A DNA stretch of 64,000 bases from Gammaproteobacteria bacterium (GTDB taxonomy: Bacteria > Pseudomonadota > Gammaproteobacteria > HK1): positions 434,001 through 498,000 of the forward strand of contig JAJFJU010000012.1 of the NCBI GenBank assembly GCA_021773645.1. Direction: 5' to 3'. The notes under the pieces were generated by a model that had not been told where the DNA came from, ran no database searches, and worked only from the letters and a program-made list of their open reading frames with translations. Below, piece by piece: positions 25,840 to 34,618 of this stretch (its first letter is position 1; each line of letters opens with the position of its first letter). The translations under genes and the position numbers were made by a program.

Positions 25840-26772
25840 ATGATACCCGCACTTGCCGTTGAAGGCTTAAAAAAGACCTACGCCACTGGCGTTGAGGCCT
25901 TGGGCGGTATCGATCTGCGGGTGGAAGAAGGGGATTTCTACGCTCTGTTGGGGCCTAACGGCGCTGGCAAAAGCACCGCCATAGGCATCATCGCCTCGCT
26001 GGTGACCAAGAGCGCGGGCCGGGTGGCTGTCTTTGGTCACGATCTGGATGATGACTGGCGCGCAGCACGCAGCACCATCGGTATCGTGCCGCAGGAATTT
26101 AACTTCAACGTCTTCGAGCCGGTGGAGGAGATCCTGATAAACCAGGCCGGCTATTACGGTATTGCGCGGGAGCGGGCGTGCCAGCAGGCGGAAAAATACC
26201 TGCGTGAACTGGAGCTTTGGGATAAACGCCGCACCCAGGCGCGGGATCTCTCTGGTGGTATGAAACGGCGGTTGATGATCGCCCGTGCGCTGGTGCATGA
26301 GCCGCGCTTGCTGATTCTGGATGAACCCACCGCCGGGGTGGATTTAGAGATCCGCCACGCTATGTGGGAATTCCTGCAGCGCCGTAATCGCGAAGGCACC
26401 ACCATCATACTCACCACCCATTATCTGGAAGAGGCGGAGAGCCTGTGTCGGCGTATCGCGGTAATCCATCAGGGACGGATCGTGGAGCAAGGCGGGATGC
26501 GTGAGCTGCTGGCGCGTACCCATGGTGAGCATCTAGTGCTGAGTCTGACCGGGACGCTTGAGGTTGCTCCGGTATTAAAAGGTTTTCGCTGTGAGTTGGT
26601 AGACCCCGTGACCCTGGAAGTGCAGCTCCCGACAGGGATGGGAATTAATGCGTTGTTTGCCGCTCTTTCAGCTGTGGGCATTGAGGTGCTCAGCATGCGT
26701 AATAAACACAACCGCTTGGAGCAGGCCTTCCTGCAATTATTGCGGGAAAATTCGGTCGATGAGCATGAATAA
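25840..26772 (+). CDS. yadG: ABC-2 type exporter ATPase (YadG-like)
   Basis: 310 residues, close to E. coli YadG. Walker A GPNGAGKST, signature LSGGMKRRLMIARAL, Walker B LLILDEPTAGVDLEIR and the switch His in LTTHYLEEAE are all intact. The C-terminal ~80 residues (LVLSLTGTLEVAPVL onward) form the extra domain of this group. It pairs with the permease gene overlapping its last 8 nt. Substrate unknown; drug or polysaccharide export is family-level guesswork. Divergent from the DedA-reductase gene across 60 bp. Confidence 0.88.
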   Translation: MIPALAVEGLKKTYATGVEALGGIDLRVEEGDFYALLGPNGAGKSTAIGIIASLVTKSAGRVAVFGHDLDDDWRAARSTIGIVPQEFNFNVFEPVEEILINQAGYYGIARERACQQAEKYLRELELWDKRRTQARDLSGGMKRRLMIARALVHEPRLLILDEPTAGVDLEIRHAMWEFLQRRNREGTTIILTTHYLEEAESLCRRIAVIHQGRIVEQGGMRELLARTHGEHLVLSLTGTLEVAPVLKGFRCELVDPVTLEVQLPTGMGINALFAALSAVGIEVLSMRNKHNRLEQAFLQLLRENSVDEHE

Positions 26773-27544
26773 GGTGGCACATCCTTACCTGATCGGTTAC
26801 CGGACTATCCTGGCGAAGGAGGTGCGGCGCTTTATGCGCATCTGGCCACAGACCATTCTGCCGCCAGCTATTACCACCGCACTTTATTTCGTCATCTTCG
26901 GCAAGCTCATCGGTTCACGCATTGGGCCGGTAGCCGGCTTTGGATACATTGATTACATCGTGCCGGGGCTGATTTTGATGGCGGTAATCAGTCATTCCTA
27001 TGCCAATGTGGTGTCGTCTTTTTACAGCACCAAGTTTCAGCGGCACATTGAGGAATTACTGATTGCCCCGTTACCCAGCTGGATCATTCTTGCCGGTTAC
27101 GTCAGCGGCGGAGTTGCCCGGGGACTGGTAGTCGGTGTGGTGGTAACGTTAGTGTCTGCCTGCTTTGTTGAGCTTTCCGTCTTCCATTGGCCATTGGTGA
27201 TTGCTGTAGTGTTTTTAACCGCCATCCTGTTTGCCATGGCGGGTTTTATCAATGCGGTATTTGCCCGCACCTTTGACGACATTTCTATTATCCCTACCTT
27301 TGTGCTGACTCCGTTGATCTATCTGGGTGGAGTGTTTTATTCGGTGGATATGCTGCCGCCCTTCTGGCAAGGGGTGTCGCTGTTTAATCCCATGCTCTAC
27401 ATGGTCAATGCATTGCGTTATGGGATGCTGGGGGTGAGTGATATTGAGAGCAGCAGCGCCTTGGTTATCATCATTGTTTTTATTGGTTTGCTGGGTGCTG
27501 CAGCGCTGTGGTTATTGCATAAGGGCGTGGGTATTAAGAGCTGA
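26765..27544 (+). CDS. yadH: ABC-2 type exporter permease (YadH-like)
   Basis: 259 residues from the ATG at 26765, which overlaps the ATPase stop (ATGAATAA); this matches the length of E. coli YadH. Six hydrophobic segments and the ABC-2 hallmarks: FMRIWPQTILPPAITTALYFVIFG near the N-terminus, KFQRHIEELLIAPLPSW, and the late block PLIYLGGVFYSVDMLPPFWQ...NPMLYMVNALRYG. Translationally coupled to yadG. A pair of hairpin repeats follows the stop codon. Confidence 0.88.
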   Translation: MNKVAHPYLIGYRTILAKEVRRFMRIWPQTILPPAITTALYFVIFGKLIGSRIGPVAGFGYIDYIVPGLILMAVISHSYANVVSSFYSTKFQRHIEELLIAPLPSWIILAGYVSGGVARGLVVGVVVTLVSACFVELSVFHWPLVIAVVFLTAILFAMAGFINAVFARTFDDISIIPTFVLTPLIYLGGVFYSVDMLPPFWQGVSLFNPMLYMVNALRYGMLGVSDIESSSALVIIIVFIGLLGAAALWLLHKGVGIKS

Positions 27545-27560
27545 TTGGGCGCCGTTCCCA

Positions 27561-27653
27561 GGCTTCGTCACCACTCGTTCCCGACGGGTGGCGACATACT
27601 CTCCATCGCTAGGGTTTCGCCGCCATCTGTTCCTGACATCTGGCGGCATACAC
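27561..27653. repeat. tandem pair of imperfect hairpin repeats (BIME-like)
   Basis: Unit 1 (hairpin 27567-27595) pairs GTCACCACTCGT with ACGGGTGGCGAC around a five-base loop. Unit 2 (27620-27650) pairs GCCGCCATCTGT with ACATCTGGCGGC. Both continue as CATAC and share the frame TCGYCRCCA...TGGCGRCATAC. They lie between convergent yadH and yajQ and may act as a two-way mRNA end signal; no U-run is present. Confidence 0.65.
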
Positions 27654-27666
27654 CCCATCCCTGGGG

Positions 27667-28149
27667 TTAGTCGCGGAAGTTGAGGAACTGTAGCGGCAGG
27701 TCGAGGTCTGCTTCGCGCAGGATAGCCATGATTTGTTGCAGGTGGTCACGCTTTTTTCCGGTGACCCGGACCTGTTCCTCCTGGATGGCGGTTTGTACCT
27801 TCAACTTGCTGTCCTTGATCAAGCGGATGACCTTTTTTGCCATCTCCCGGTCGAGGCCATGGCGCACCACGAGGGTTTGACGCGCAGCAGTACCCACCTC
27901 GATGATCTCACCACATTCCAGGCAGCTAACATCAATTTTACGTTTGCCCATCTTGGTCTGCAGGATGTCACGCACCTGGTCCACCTGAAATTCCGCGGCG
28001 GCATGGACCGTGAGCTCGTGTTCTGCCTGTTCCACCCGGGCGTCAGTGCCCTTGAAGTCGAAGCGGTTGCCAACCTCGCGGTTAGTCTGGTCCACCGCAT
28101 TGCGGAGTTCTTGCAGGTCGACTTCGGAAACTACGTCAAATGATGGCAT
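27667..28149 (-). CDS. yajQ: YajQ-family nucleotide/c-di-GMP-binding protein
   Basis: 160 residues, exact family length. Starts MPSFDVVSEVDLQELRNAVD, with NRFDFKGTDARVEQ and the end QIMAILREADLDLPLQFLNFRD typical of YajQ. Xanthomonas YajQ homologues bind c-di-GMP and alter transcription, so it is a candidate effector for the cyclases in this window; that link is inference. Single gene, convergent with yadH. Confidence 0.95.
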   Translation of the reverse strand: MPSFDVVSEVDLQELRNAVDQTNREVGNRFDFKGTDARVEQAEHELTVHAAAEFQVDQVRDILQTKMGKRKIDVSCLECGEIIEVGTAARQTLVVRHGLDREMAKKVIRLIKDSKLKVQTAIQEEQVRVTGKKRDHLQQIMAILREADLDLPLQFLNFRD

Positions 28150-28273
28150 GGAACATTTCCCTTAGTGGGGTGAGTTGGGCGCAGAAACAGAGTTTAACAG
28201 GCGCCATGGTGATGCGGGGGCTGTTATGCTTTAAACAGTATCCGTAATAGCAATAAGTAGAGAGGAGGGAGCG

Positions 28274-28480
28274 ATGCCTAAAGATGAATCAAGTAACCTC
28301 CGTCGACAACTTGAAGCGGTGCGCACCGAACATCGCGATCTGGATGATGTGCTGCACCGCTTGGCCGAGCAGCCGCCCGTGGATCAGCTACAGGTGCGCC
28401 GACTGAAAAAGCGCAAACTGCGGTTGAAAGACACCATTACTCATCTTGAGAGCAACTTGATTCCGGATCTGGATGCCTAG
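28274..28480 (+). CDS. YdcH-like (DUF465) small helical protein
   Basis: 68 residues of almost continuous helix with charged heptads: RTEHRDLDDVLHRLAEQP, then DQLQVRRLKKRKLRLKDTITHLE and IPD near the end, the typical DUF465 pattern. A good GAGGAGGGAG site lies before the ATG. Function unknown in the family. It converges with uup, with the stops 4 bp apart, and is transcribed away from yajQ. Confidence 0.85.
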   Translation: MPKDESSNLRRQLEAVRTEHRDLDDVLHRLAEQPPVDQLQVRRLKKRKLRLKDTITHLESNLIPDLDA

Positions 28481-28484
28481 GCCG

Positions 28485-30347
28485 CTAGCCTTCCCTCTCT
28501 TCCAGCTGTTCCCACTGCCCGTAAGCCATCGCTAGTTCTTTCTCCAGCTGTTCCAGGCGTTCGCGACTACTAGCCATCTCAGCACCCTGCTGACGGTAAA
28601 ACGTGGGGTCCGCCATTTGTGTGTGCAGGGCTTCTTGTTCTGCTTCCAGCGTCTCGATGCGTTTGGGGAGCGCCTCCAGCTCACGTTGTTCCCGGTAATT
28701 GAGTTTTTTCCCGGTGCTGGCTTTGGTGGCGGGCTTGGTGGTGGCCGTGCGAGCTTTTACCTTTATGGGCTCAATCCGTTGCCGTAGCCAGTCCTGATAA
28801 CCCCCCACGTATTCGTTGATTCCCGCCTTGCCTTCAAAGGCGAGCATGCTGGTGACGACATTATCCATAAAGCTGCGATCGTGGCTCACCAGCAACAGCG
28901 TGCCCGGGTAATTCACCAACAGAGTTTCCAGTAGTTCCAAGCTCTCCACGTCGAGATCATTGGTGGGTTCGTCCATTACCAACAGATTGGCCGGTAGGCT
29001 GAACAGGCGAGCCAGTAGCAGGCGGTTTTTCTCCCCACCGGAGAGCGCCTTTACCGGGGTGCGGGCGCGGGCAGGGGCGAATAGGAAGTCTTCCAGATAG
29101 CCCAAAACATGACGGGAGTTGCCGTTAATCTCAATATGATCGTTGCCGTCGGCGACGTTTTCCCACACCGGCCTTTCGGGATCCAGGGCGGCGCGTTGTT
29201 GATCGAAATAGGCAATTTGCAGCCCGGTGCCGAGATTTAACTCACCGCTTTGTGGCTTCAAGGTGCCGAGCAGCAGGCGCAGCAGGGTGCTCTTGCCCGC
29301 GCCGTTGGGACCGATGATGCCAACGCGATCGCCACGCATAATGTTGGTGGAGAAATTCTTGACCACCAGTGTGTCGTCATAGCCAAAGTTGATATTGCGT
29401 GCCTTGATGACACGTTTGCCGGACTTGTTTCCCATGGCCAAAGAGAATTGTGCAGATCCCGTGCGTTCGAGCCGTTGTTGGCGTTGCCGGCGCAGCTGTT
29501 CCAGCGCTCGGACGCGGCCCTCATTGCGGGTGCGCCGGGCCTTGATGCCCTGGCGGATCCAGCGTTCCTCGATGGCGAGTTTGCGGTCGAAGGCGGCGGC
29601 GTGCTGGCTTTCTTCTTCCAAGGCTATGGCCTTTCTGCGCACATAGTCGGCGTAGTTGCCCGGCCAGGAGCTGAGTTGGCCACGATCCAGATCGATGATG
29701 CGGGTGGCCAGCCGATCGACGAAGGTACGGTCATGGCTGACAAACATCTGGGTGCAGTGGGTGGCGAGTAGAAATTCCTCTAGCCAGGCGATGCTATCGA
29801 GATCGAGATGGTTGGTGGGCTCATCCAGCAGCAGGATGTCCGGTTCTTCCACCAGTGCACGGGCCAGCAGAACCCGACGCTGCATGCCGCCGGAGAGGCT
29901 GCGAAAGTTGGCCTCCGGGTCCAGTGATAAGCGTGATAACACACGCTCAACTCGATGGGCGGCATTCCAGCCACCGGCGGCCTCGATGGCATCCGAGGCA
30001 TGCGCCAATGCCTCCGGGGAGGCATCATCTTCTAGGGCATGGTGATAGGCATTGAGGGCCTGCTGTAAATTGCCAATGCCGGCACAGACCACCTCAGAGG
30101 CGGTACCCTCAAGCTCAGTAGGTATTTCCTGGCCGAGAAAGCTGACTCGTACCCCGGAGCGAAAGCGTAGTTCACCACCATCGCTATCGATGATGCCGGC
30201 GATGAGTTTTAGCAGGGTAGATTTGCCAGTGCCGTTTTGTCCCACCAGTGCCACGCGCTCGCGGCGGTGGAGTTCCAGCGAGATCCGCTCCAATATGGGC
30301 GGGCCGCCAAAATCTACACTGACTTCATTGATACGTAGTAACGGCAT
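28485..30347 (-). CDS. uup: ABC-F ATPase Uup
   Basis: 620 residues with two ABC domains: Walker A GQNGTGKST (about 36-44) and GPNGAGKST (about 347-355), signatures LSGGMQRRVLLARAL and LSGGEKNRLLLARLF, Walker B motifs with DEPTNHLD and DEPTNDLD. The interdomain linker is rich in Arg (KARRTRNEGRVRALEQLRRQRQQR) and the C-terminal ~80 residues form the charged coiled coil of Uup. ABC-F proteins act on ribosomes; Uup is also tied to precise excision of transposons and branched DNA. Divergent from the dehydrogenase gene across 62 bp. Confidence 0.93.
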   Translation of the reverse strand: MPLLRINEVSVDFGGPPILERISLELHRRERVALVGQNGTGKSTLLKLIAGIIDSDGGELRFRSGVRVSFLGQEIPTELEGTASEVVCAGIGNLQQALNAYHHALEDDASPEALAHASDAIEAAGGWNAAHRVERVLSRLSLDPEANFRSLSGGMQRRVLLARALVEEPDILLLDEPTNHLDLDSIAWLEEFLLATHCTQMFVSHDRTFVDRLATRIIDLDRGQLSSWPGNYADYVRRKAIALEEESQHAAAFDRKLAIEERWIRQGIKARRTRNEGRVRALEQLRRQRQQRLERTGSAQFSLAMGNKSGKRVIKARNINFGYDDTLVVKNFSTNIMRGDRVGIIGPNGAGKSTLLRLLLGTLKPQSGELNLGTGLQIAYFDQQRAALDPERPVWENVADGNDHIEINGNSRHVLGYLEDFLFAPARARTPVKALSGGEKNRLLLARLFSLPANLLVMDEPTNDLDVESLELLETLLVNYPGTLLLVSHDRSFMDNVVTSMLAFEGKAGINEYVGGYQDWLRQRIEPIKVKARTATTKPATKASTGKKLNYREQRELEALPKRIETLEAEQEALHTQMADPTFYRQQGAEMASSRERLEQLEKELAMAYGQWEQLEEREG

Positions 30348-30409
30348 ATTTGCCTATGGTTTGTATGGTAAACACGGAATTTTAGCATCGAAGTGAAGAG
30401 GAGGATGTA

Positions 30410-31300
30410 ATGGCAGACACTCAAAAGACGATTGCTAAGGTCGCTTTCCTTGGCCTGGGCACCATGGGTTTTCCCATGGCCGGGCATCTGGCTCAGGCGG
30501 GCTATGAGGTCACCGTATACAATCGCACCCGGAAGCGGGCTGAGGCCTGGCTAAACAGCTATCCAGGTAGTGTCGCGGAAACACCAATGGCCGCGGCCCA
30601 GGGTGCCGATGTGGTGTTTAGCTGCGTCGGTAATGATGACGATGTGCGTGCCGTGGTGTTGGGGGACTCTGGTGCCTTTGCCGGCATGGCCCCGGGGGCA
30701 GTGTTCGTCGATCACACCACCGCCTCAGCGGAATTGGCGGAGGAGTTGGATGCCTGCGCGCGAACGGGGCAGTTTCACTTTCTCGATGCACCGGTATCCG
30801 GTGGGCAAGTAGGCGCGGAGACCGGGGCACTGACGGTGATGGTGGGTGGCGAGGTGCAAGCCTTTGCCCGGGTAGAGGCTGTCATCGACAGTTATGCCAA
30901 GGCGGTGACGCTGATGGGGCCGGTGGGCTCTGGACAGCGGACTAAAATGGTCAATCAGATCTGTATAGCCGGGCTGGTGCAGGGCCTGGCCGAGGCCATG
31001 CACTTTGCCCAACGGGCTGGGCTCGATGGCGAGCGAGTGCTGGATGTGATCTCCAAGGGGGCGGCCCAGTCCTGGCAAATGGATAACCGTGGTAAGACCA
31101 TGCTGGCGGATCAGTTCGACTTTGGTTTTGCGGTGGACTGGATGAGCAAGGACCTGGGCATCTGTTTGCGGGAGGCGAAAAAGTGTGACGCGTTGTTACC
31201 GGTGACGGCACTGGTGGACCAGTTTTACAGCAAGCTGCAGGCGCGTGGCGGCGGGCGCTGGGATACCTCCAGCCTGATACGCTTGCTTAATCAGCCGTAG
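30410..31300 (+). CDS. beta-hydroxyacid dehydrogenase (3-hydroxyisobutyrate/tartronate semialdehyde reductase family)
   Basis: 296 residues. N-terminal Rossmann motif FLGLGTMGFPMAGHLAQAG (about 13-31), substrate-binding DAPVSGGQVGAETG (about 125-138), and catalytic Lys in GSGQRTKMVNQ (about 180-190). The exact substrate (hydroxyisobutyrate, tartronate semialdehyde, succinic semialdehyde or similar) cannot be read from the sequence. The stop TAG comes from an adjoining REP element, and the last codons are duplicated 139 bp downstream. Confidence 0.88.
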   Translation: MADTQKTIAKVAFLGLGTMGFPMAGHLAQAGYEVTVYNRTRKRAEAWLNSYPGSVAETPMAAAQGADVVFSCVGNDDDVRAVVLGDSGAFAGMAPGAVFVDHTTASAELAEELDACARTGQFHFLDAPVSGGQVGAETGALTVMVGGEVQAFARVEAVIDSYAKAVTLMGPVGSGQRTKMVNQICIAGLVQGLAEAMHFAQRAGLDGERVLDVISKGAAQSWQMDNRGKTMLADQFDFGFAVDWMSKDLGICLREAKKCDALLPVTALVDQFYSKLQARGGGRWDTSSLIRLLNQP

Positions 31301-31456
31301 GGCGTGCCGTGCACGCCATTGGGGCGCCGAGGTGAAGCTGGATGGCGGATATGATCCGCCCTACAGCAAAGGGTGTTTGTGAGTTGTAGCTAACACTGTT
31401 TCCAGCTCCAGCCTGATACGCTTGCTCAATCAGCCGTAGGGCGGACCATGTCCGCC
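31267..31456. repeat. REP elements with a 38 bp direct duplication of the dehydrogenase gene end
   Basis: The segment 31267-31304 (end of the dehydrogenase gene plus the first bases of a REP unit) recurs at 31406-31443 with a single mismatch. REP units: GTAGGGCGTGCCGTGCACGCC (31297-31317), GGCGGATATGATCCGCCCTAC (31344-31364) and GTAGGGCGGACCATGTCCGCC (31436-31456). The second copy of the duplication forms the 3' end of the DsbA-like gene on the minus strand. Confidence 0.85.
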
Positions 31457-32058
31457 AGCCGTTTCAGGATGTCATCCGCCTTGCCATAGCCCGATAACAG
31501 GAGGGTGCGATGTTCACCCTGTTCCAATACCAGGCTGGGAAACCCGGAGACACTCAGCTCACGGCACAGCGCGAGATCGGCCTGTAGTGCCACTTCGGTT
31601 TCCGGAGCGGTCAGCAATTGGGTGAAGCGGCTCTCATCCAGCCCGAGCTCCACGGCTAGGGCGATGAGGGTGCTGCTATCGGAGGGATTGCGTGCATCCC
31701 GGTAATAGGCATGCTGGATCGCCTCGATCATTTTCTCTGCGCCATGTCCATCCAGTTTGCCCGCAGCAATCACCGTGCGGCAGGCGGGATAAGTGGAACG
31801 CCTAGGTGCGCAGCGGCTCCAGAAGTCACGATTAAAGTGGGCTCCGGTGCGGGCCTCCACCGCATCCCAGGCGCCTTGTACATAACCCCGGGTCTGTGGG
31901 TCCATGGGCTCATCGCTATCGCTGGCGAGTCCGCCCATCACGTAGCGTATTTGAATGTCGTCAGGGAGCCGTTGGCAGAGGCTCCTAAACTCGGACCGGA
32001 AGGCCCAGCACCAGCTGCACATGGGATCGAGCACGTAATAGAGAACTGTGGTGCTCAC
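31426..32058 (-). CDS. DsbA-family thioredoxin-fold protein (FrnE/HCCA isomerase-like)
   Basis: 210 residues, no signal peptide. Starts with a strand followed by DPMCSWCWAFRSEF, giving the CSWC active site at about residues 14-17; the helical insert and SVSGFPSLVLEQGEH (cis-Pro loop) near 175-190 complete the DsbA fold. Cytoplasmic DsbA relatives such as FrnE act as disulfide isomerases or have isomerase-like roles. The last eight or nine residues (ADMVRPTAD) are encoded by a REP unit and duplicated DNA from the neighbouring gene, so the native C-terminus was replaced. The start overlaps the DUF3108 gene by 4 nt, so they are coupled. Confidence 0.85.
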   Translation of the reverse strand: MSTTVLYYVLDPMCSWCWAFRSEFRSLCQRLPDDIQIRYVMGGLASDSDEPMDPQTRGYVQGAWDAVEARTGAHFNRDFWSRCAPRRSTYPACRTVIAAGKLDGHGAEKMIEAIQHAYYRDARNPSDSSTLIALAVELGLDESRFTQLLTAPETEVALQADLALCRELSVSGFPSLVLEQGEHRTLLLSGYGKADDILKRLADMVRPTAD

Positions 32059-32798
32059 GGCAGACCTTCCAGCGACTTAATGCGCAGCACAACGTCAGTG
32101 CCGTCTTTCTCCCGGTGCCCGATCTGTACCGGAAAATAGCCGTAATGAATAGCACACCACACCACTGTGTTGCGCTTGTCACTTTCACGCAGGCGTTGGA
32201 CTTTCAGGGTCTGGAGGGGTCCTAGGGCAGTCTCCAGCAGTTCCTCGCCGATGACTTTGAGGTGATAGCGCTTGAGGCGGCCGCCATCGGCGATGGGGTA
32301 GTGCATCTCGCGTTTGCCGTCAGCCAGATCACGCATCATCAGCAGCAGATAGGAGAGCTTGTCCACGGTGCCTTTTTGCACTGGCATGTGCCAAGTGTCG
32401 GCACGGAAGGTATGGCTGGCGACGCCTTCTTTCCAGTCGAAGGCGATTTCCATGTGCCGTTTGCGGGAGCCACCCGAGCGTTTGTAGCTATAGGCGAGGG
32501 GGAGCAGCACGCCATCTTTCTCACGCCACTCGCTTTGTTCGAGCACCTTGCGCGGGCTAAACAGCGATACGAGGCCAGTGGCGTTGCTGAGCGATCGATA
32601 TACATGGCGATCATCGCCAAGGGCTTCCAGTGTCCAGGTGGTCTCTCCGACCCGTAGATCACCGGAGTACAGCTCGAAATGGGCATTAAAAGCAGACGGT
32701 AATGGTGCTGCAATCGCCTGCATGCCCCATAGCAGCCACAGTGGACAGAGCAATCGCGTGATGGCGTTTAACAGATATTGGGGCAGCGCAGAGTGCAT
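32055..32798 (-). CDS. exported DUF3108 protein
   Basis: 247 residues with an N-terminal hydrophobic export segment (LLCPLWLLWGMQAIAAPLP, about 14-32). The mature part fits DUF3108: FNAHFELYSGDLRVGETTWTLE, YSYKRSGGSRKRHMEIAFDW, VDKLSYLLLMMRDLADG, and a late segment ending HYGYFPVQIGHREKDGTDVVLRIKSLE. Periplasmic, beta-rich, function unknown; the family has an outer-membrane-biogenesis-like look, but I would not assign a role. First gene of a two-gene unit with the DsbA-like gene. Confidence 0.83.
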   Translation of the reverse strand: MHSALPQYLLNAITRLLCPLWLLWGMQAIAAPLPSAFNAHFELYSGDLRVGETTWTLEALGDDRHVYRSLSNATGLVSLFSPRKVLEQSEWREKDGVLLPLAYSYKRSGGSRKRHMEIAFDWKEGVASHTFRADTWHMPVQKGTVDKLSYLLLMMRDLADGKREMHYPIADGGRLKRYHLKVIGEELLETALGPLQTLKVQRLRESDKRNTVVWCAIHYGYFPVQIGHREKDGTDVVLRIKSLEGLP

Positions 32799-32953
32799 GT
32801 GGCCATCCTAATGCGGCCATAGCCTGCTCCACAAGGGTGGCTCTAGTTGCGAGGGGCCGCGCCGGGGGTCATTATGGGCACCGCGTCTTTCATCTGATTC
32901 ACCGGCTTTCAGGGCGCGGAAATATAGTTTTCAGCCAAACTCGGGCACAGCGC

Positions 32954-34555
32954 ATGAGTACGAGAAATTCGTCTCCTATCGATCTTATCCGCCGACTTAC
33001 CGAGGTGGGCTTTGCGCTGTCCTCGGAAAAGGATAGCCCGCGCTTGCTGGAGCTCATCCTACAAAATGCCCGTGAGCTCACAAACGCCGACGGTGGCACC
33101 CTCTACAGCGCTACCGATGACGGCCATCTTCGTTTCGAGACCCTGTTTAATGAGACCCTGGGTATCCACTTTGGTGGTACCAGTGGCAAACCCGTCGATC
33201 TACCGCCCCTGGTTCTCTACGATGATGATGGTGAGCCCAATGATCATATGGTGGCGGCGCGTGCAGCGGTAACCGCTGAGACAGTCAATATTCCCGATGC
33301 CTATGCAGATAAGGATTTTGATTTCTCGGGCACCCGGGAATTTGATCTCCAGGCGGGTTATCGCTCCACCTCTTTTCTAACCGTGCCCATGCGTAACCAC
33401 GAAGACGTGGTGATTGGCGTTCTGCAACTCATCAATGCGCGGGATGTAGATGGCAAGACGGTGATTCCCTTTACCGAGGACGATCAGGGGCTGGTGGAGT
33501 CGCTGGCCTCTCAAGCGGCGATCTCACTCACCAACAAGCGGCTTATTGATGAGCAGCGGGTATTGTTCGAGTCCTTTATCGAGCTGATGGCCAACGCCAT
33601 CGATGACAAATCTCCCTATACCGGTGGTCATTGTCGAAGGGTGCCGGAGCTCACCCTGATGCTGGCTGATGCCATGGCGAAGGTTGACTATGGTCCGCTA
33701 CAGAATTTCTCCATGAGCGGAGATGATCGCTATGAGCTGCGCATAGCCGGCTGGCTGCATGATTGCGGCAAGGTGACGACGCCGGAGTATGTGGTGGATA
33801 AGGCCACTAAGCTGGAGACCATCTTCGATCGCATTGCGCTGGTGGAAACCCGTATCGCATTGCTTAAACAGCAACTGGAGAATCAGCTTCTGCGTGCGCA
33901 GCTGGAAGGCGTGGCGGCGGATGAGACGGTAGCGGAGCGATTGGCGGAATTGGATGCGGATCTGGATTTCCTGCGCACCTGTAACGTGGGTGGTGAGGCC
34001 ATGGGTGATGAGGCTCAGGCGCGGGTGCGGCGGATTGCTGCGTATCGCTATACCGATATTGAGGGTAAGGAGCAGCCCTTGCTGTCGGATAATGAGGTTT
34101 ATAACCTCACGGTAGTACGTGGAACCCTGACTGCGGAAGAGCGGAAGGTGATTAATCATCACATCACTGCCACCATCAAGATGCTGGAATCCTTGCCCTA
34201 TCCCAAGCATCTGAGCCGGGTGCCGGAATTTGCCGGTGGGCACCACGAGCATATGGATGGCACGGGCTATCCCAAGGGGCTTACGGGCGAGCAGATGTCA
34301 GTACAGGCCCGCGCCATGGGAATCGCCGATATCTTCGAGGCATTGACTGCCGGGGATCGACCTTATAAAAAAGCCATGCCACTCTCTCTGGCACTCACTA
34401 TTCTTGGCCGCATGAAACAGGACCAGCACATTGACCCGGATCTCTTCGAGATCTTTGTGCGCGAGAAGGTCTATCTACAGTACGCAGACAAATTTCTTCA
34501 GCCCGAGCAGATTGACGAGGTGGATCTAGCCTCTATTCCGGGTTTTTCGGTTTAG
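32954..34555 (+). CDS. GAF-HD-GYP c-di-GMP phosphodiesterase
   Basis: 533 residues from the ATG at 32954; an upstream in-frame codon at 32837 would add an unlikely Arg/Gly-rich stretch. GAF domain at about 15-195 (LLELILQNARELTNADGGTLYS...SFLTVPMRNHEDVVIGVLQLINA). HD motif in WLHDCGKVTTPEYV and GYP motif in GGHHEHMDGTGYPKGL. Between them lies an insert of about 100 residues, largely a charged helical segment (DRIALVETRIALLKQQLENQ) that ordinary HD-GYP domains lack. It should hydrolyse c-di-GMP under control of a small ligand at the GAF domain. The stop codon lies at the edge of what looks like a family B repeat remnant. Confidence 0.9.
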   Translation: MSTRNSSPIDLIRRLTEVGFALSSEKDSPRLLELILQNARELTNADGGTLYSATDDGHLRFETLFNETLGIHFGGTSGKPVDLPPLVLYDDDGEPNDHMVAARAAVTAETVNIPDAYADKDFDFSGTREFDLQAGYRSTSFLTVPMRNHEDVVIGVLQLINARDVDGKTVIPFTEDDQGLVESLASQAAISLTNKRLIDEQRVLFESFIELMANAIDDKSPYTGGHCRRVPELTLMLADAMAKVDYGPLQNFSMSGDDRYELRIAGWLHDCGKVTTPEYVVDKATKLETIFDRIALVETRIALLKQQLENQLLRAQLEGVAADETVAERLAELDADLDFLRTCNVGGEAMGDEAQARVRRIAAYRYTDIEGKEQPLLSDNEVYNLTVVRGTLTAEERKVINHHITATIKMLESLPYPKHLSRVPEFAGGHHEHMDGTGYPKGLTGEQMSVQARAMGIADIFEALTAGDRPYKKAMPLSLALTILGRMKQDQHIDPDLFEIFVREKVYLQYADKFLQPEQIDEVDLASIPGFSV

Positions 34556-34573
34556 GAATCTGTCAGACTTAGA
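34553..34573 (+). repeat. possible end remnant of MITE-like family B
   Basis: TAGGAATCTGTCAGACTTAG matches the left end of the element at 40831 (TAGGAGCCTGTCGGATTTAG) at about 16 of 21 positions, and like it begins with the stop codon of the upstream gene. No matching right end was found, so this may be a decayed or solo end, or chance. Confidence 0.4.
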
Positions 34574-34618
34574 CCGAAGATTTCGCCCCGTATTTAACCC
34601 CCTATTTCGGAGTACACA

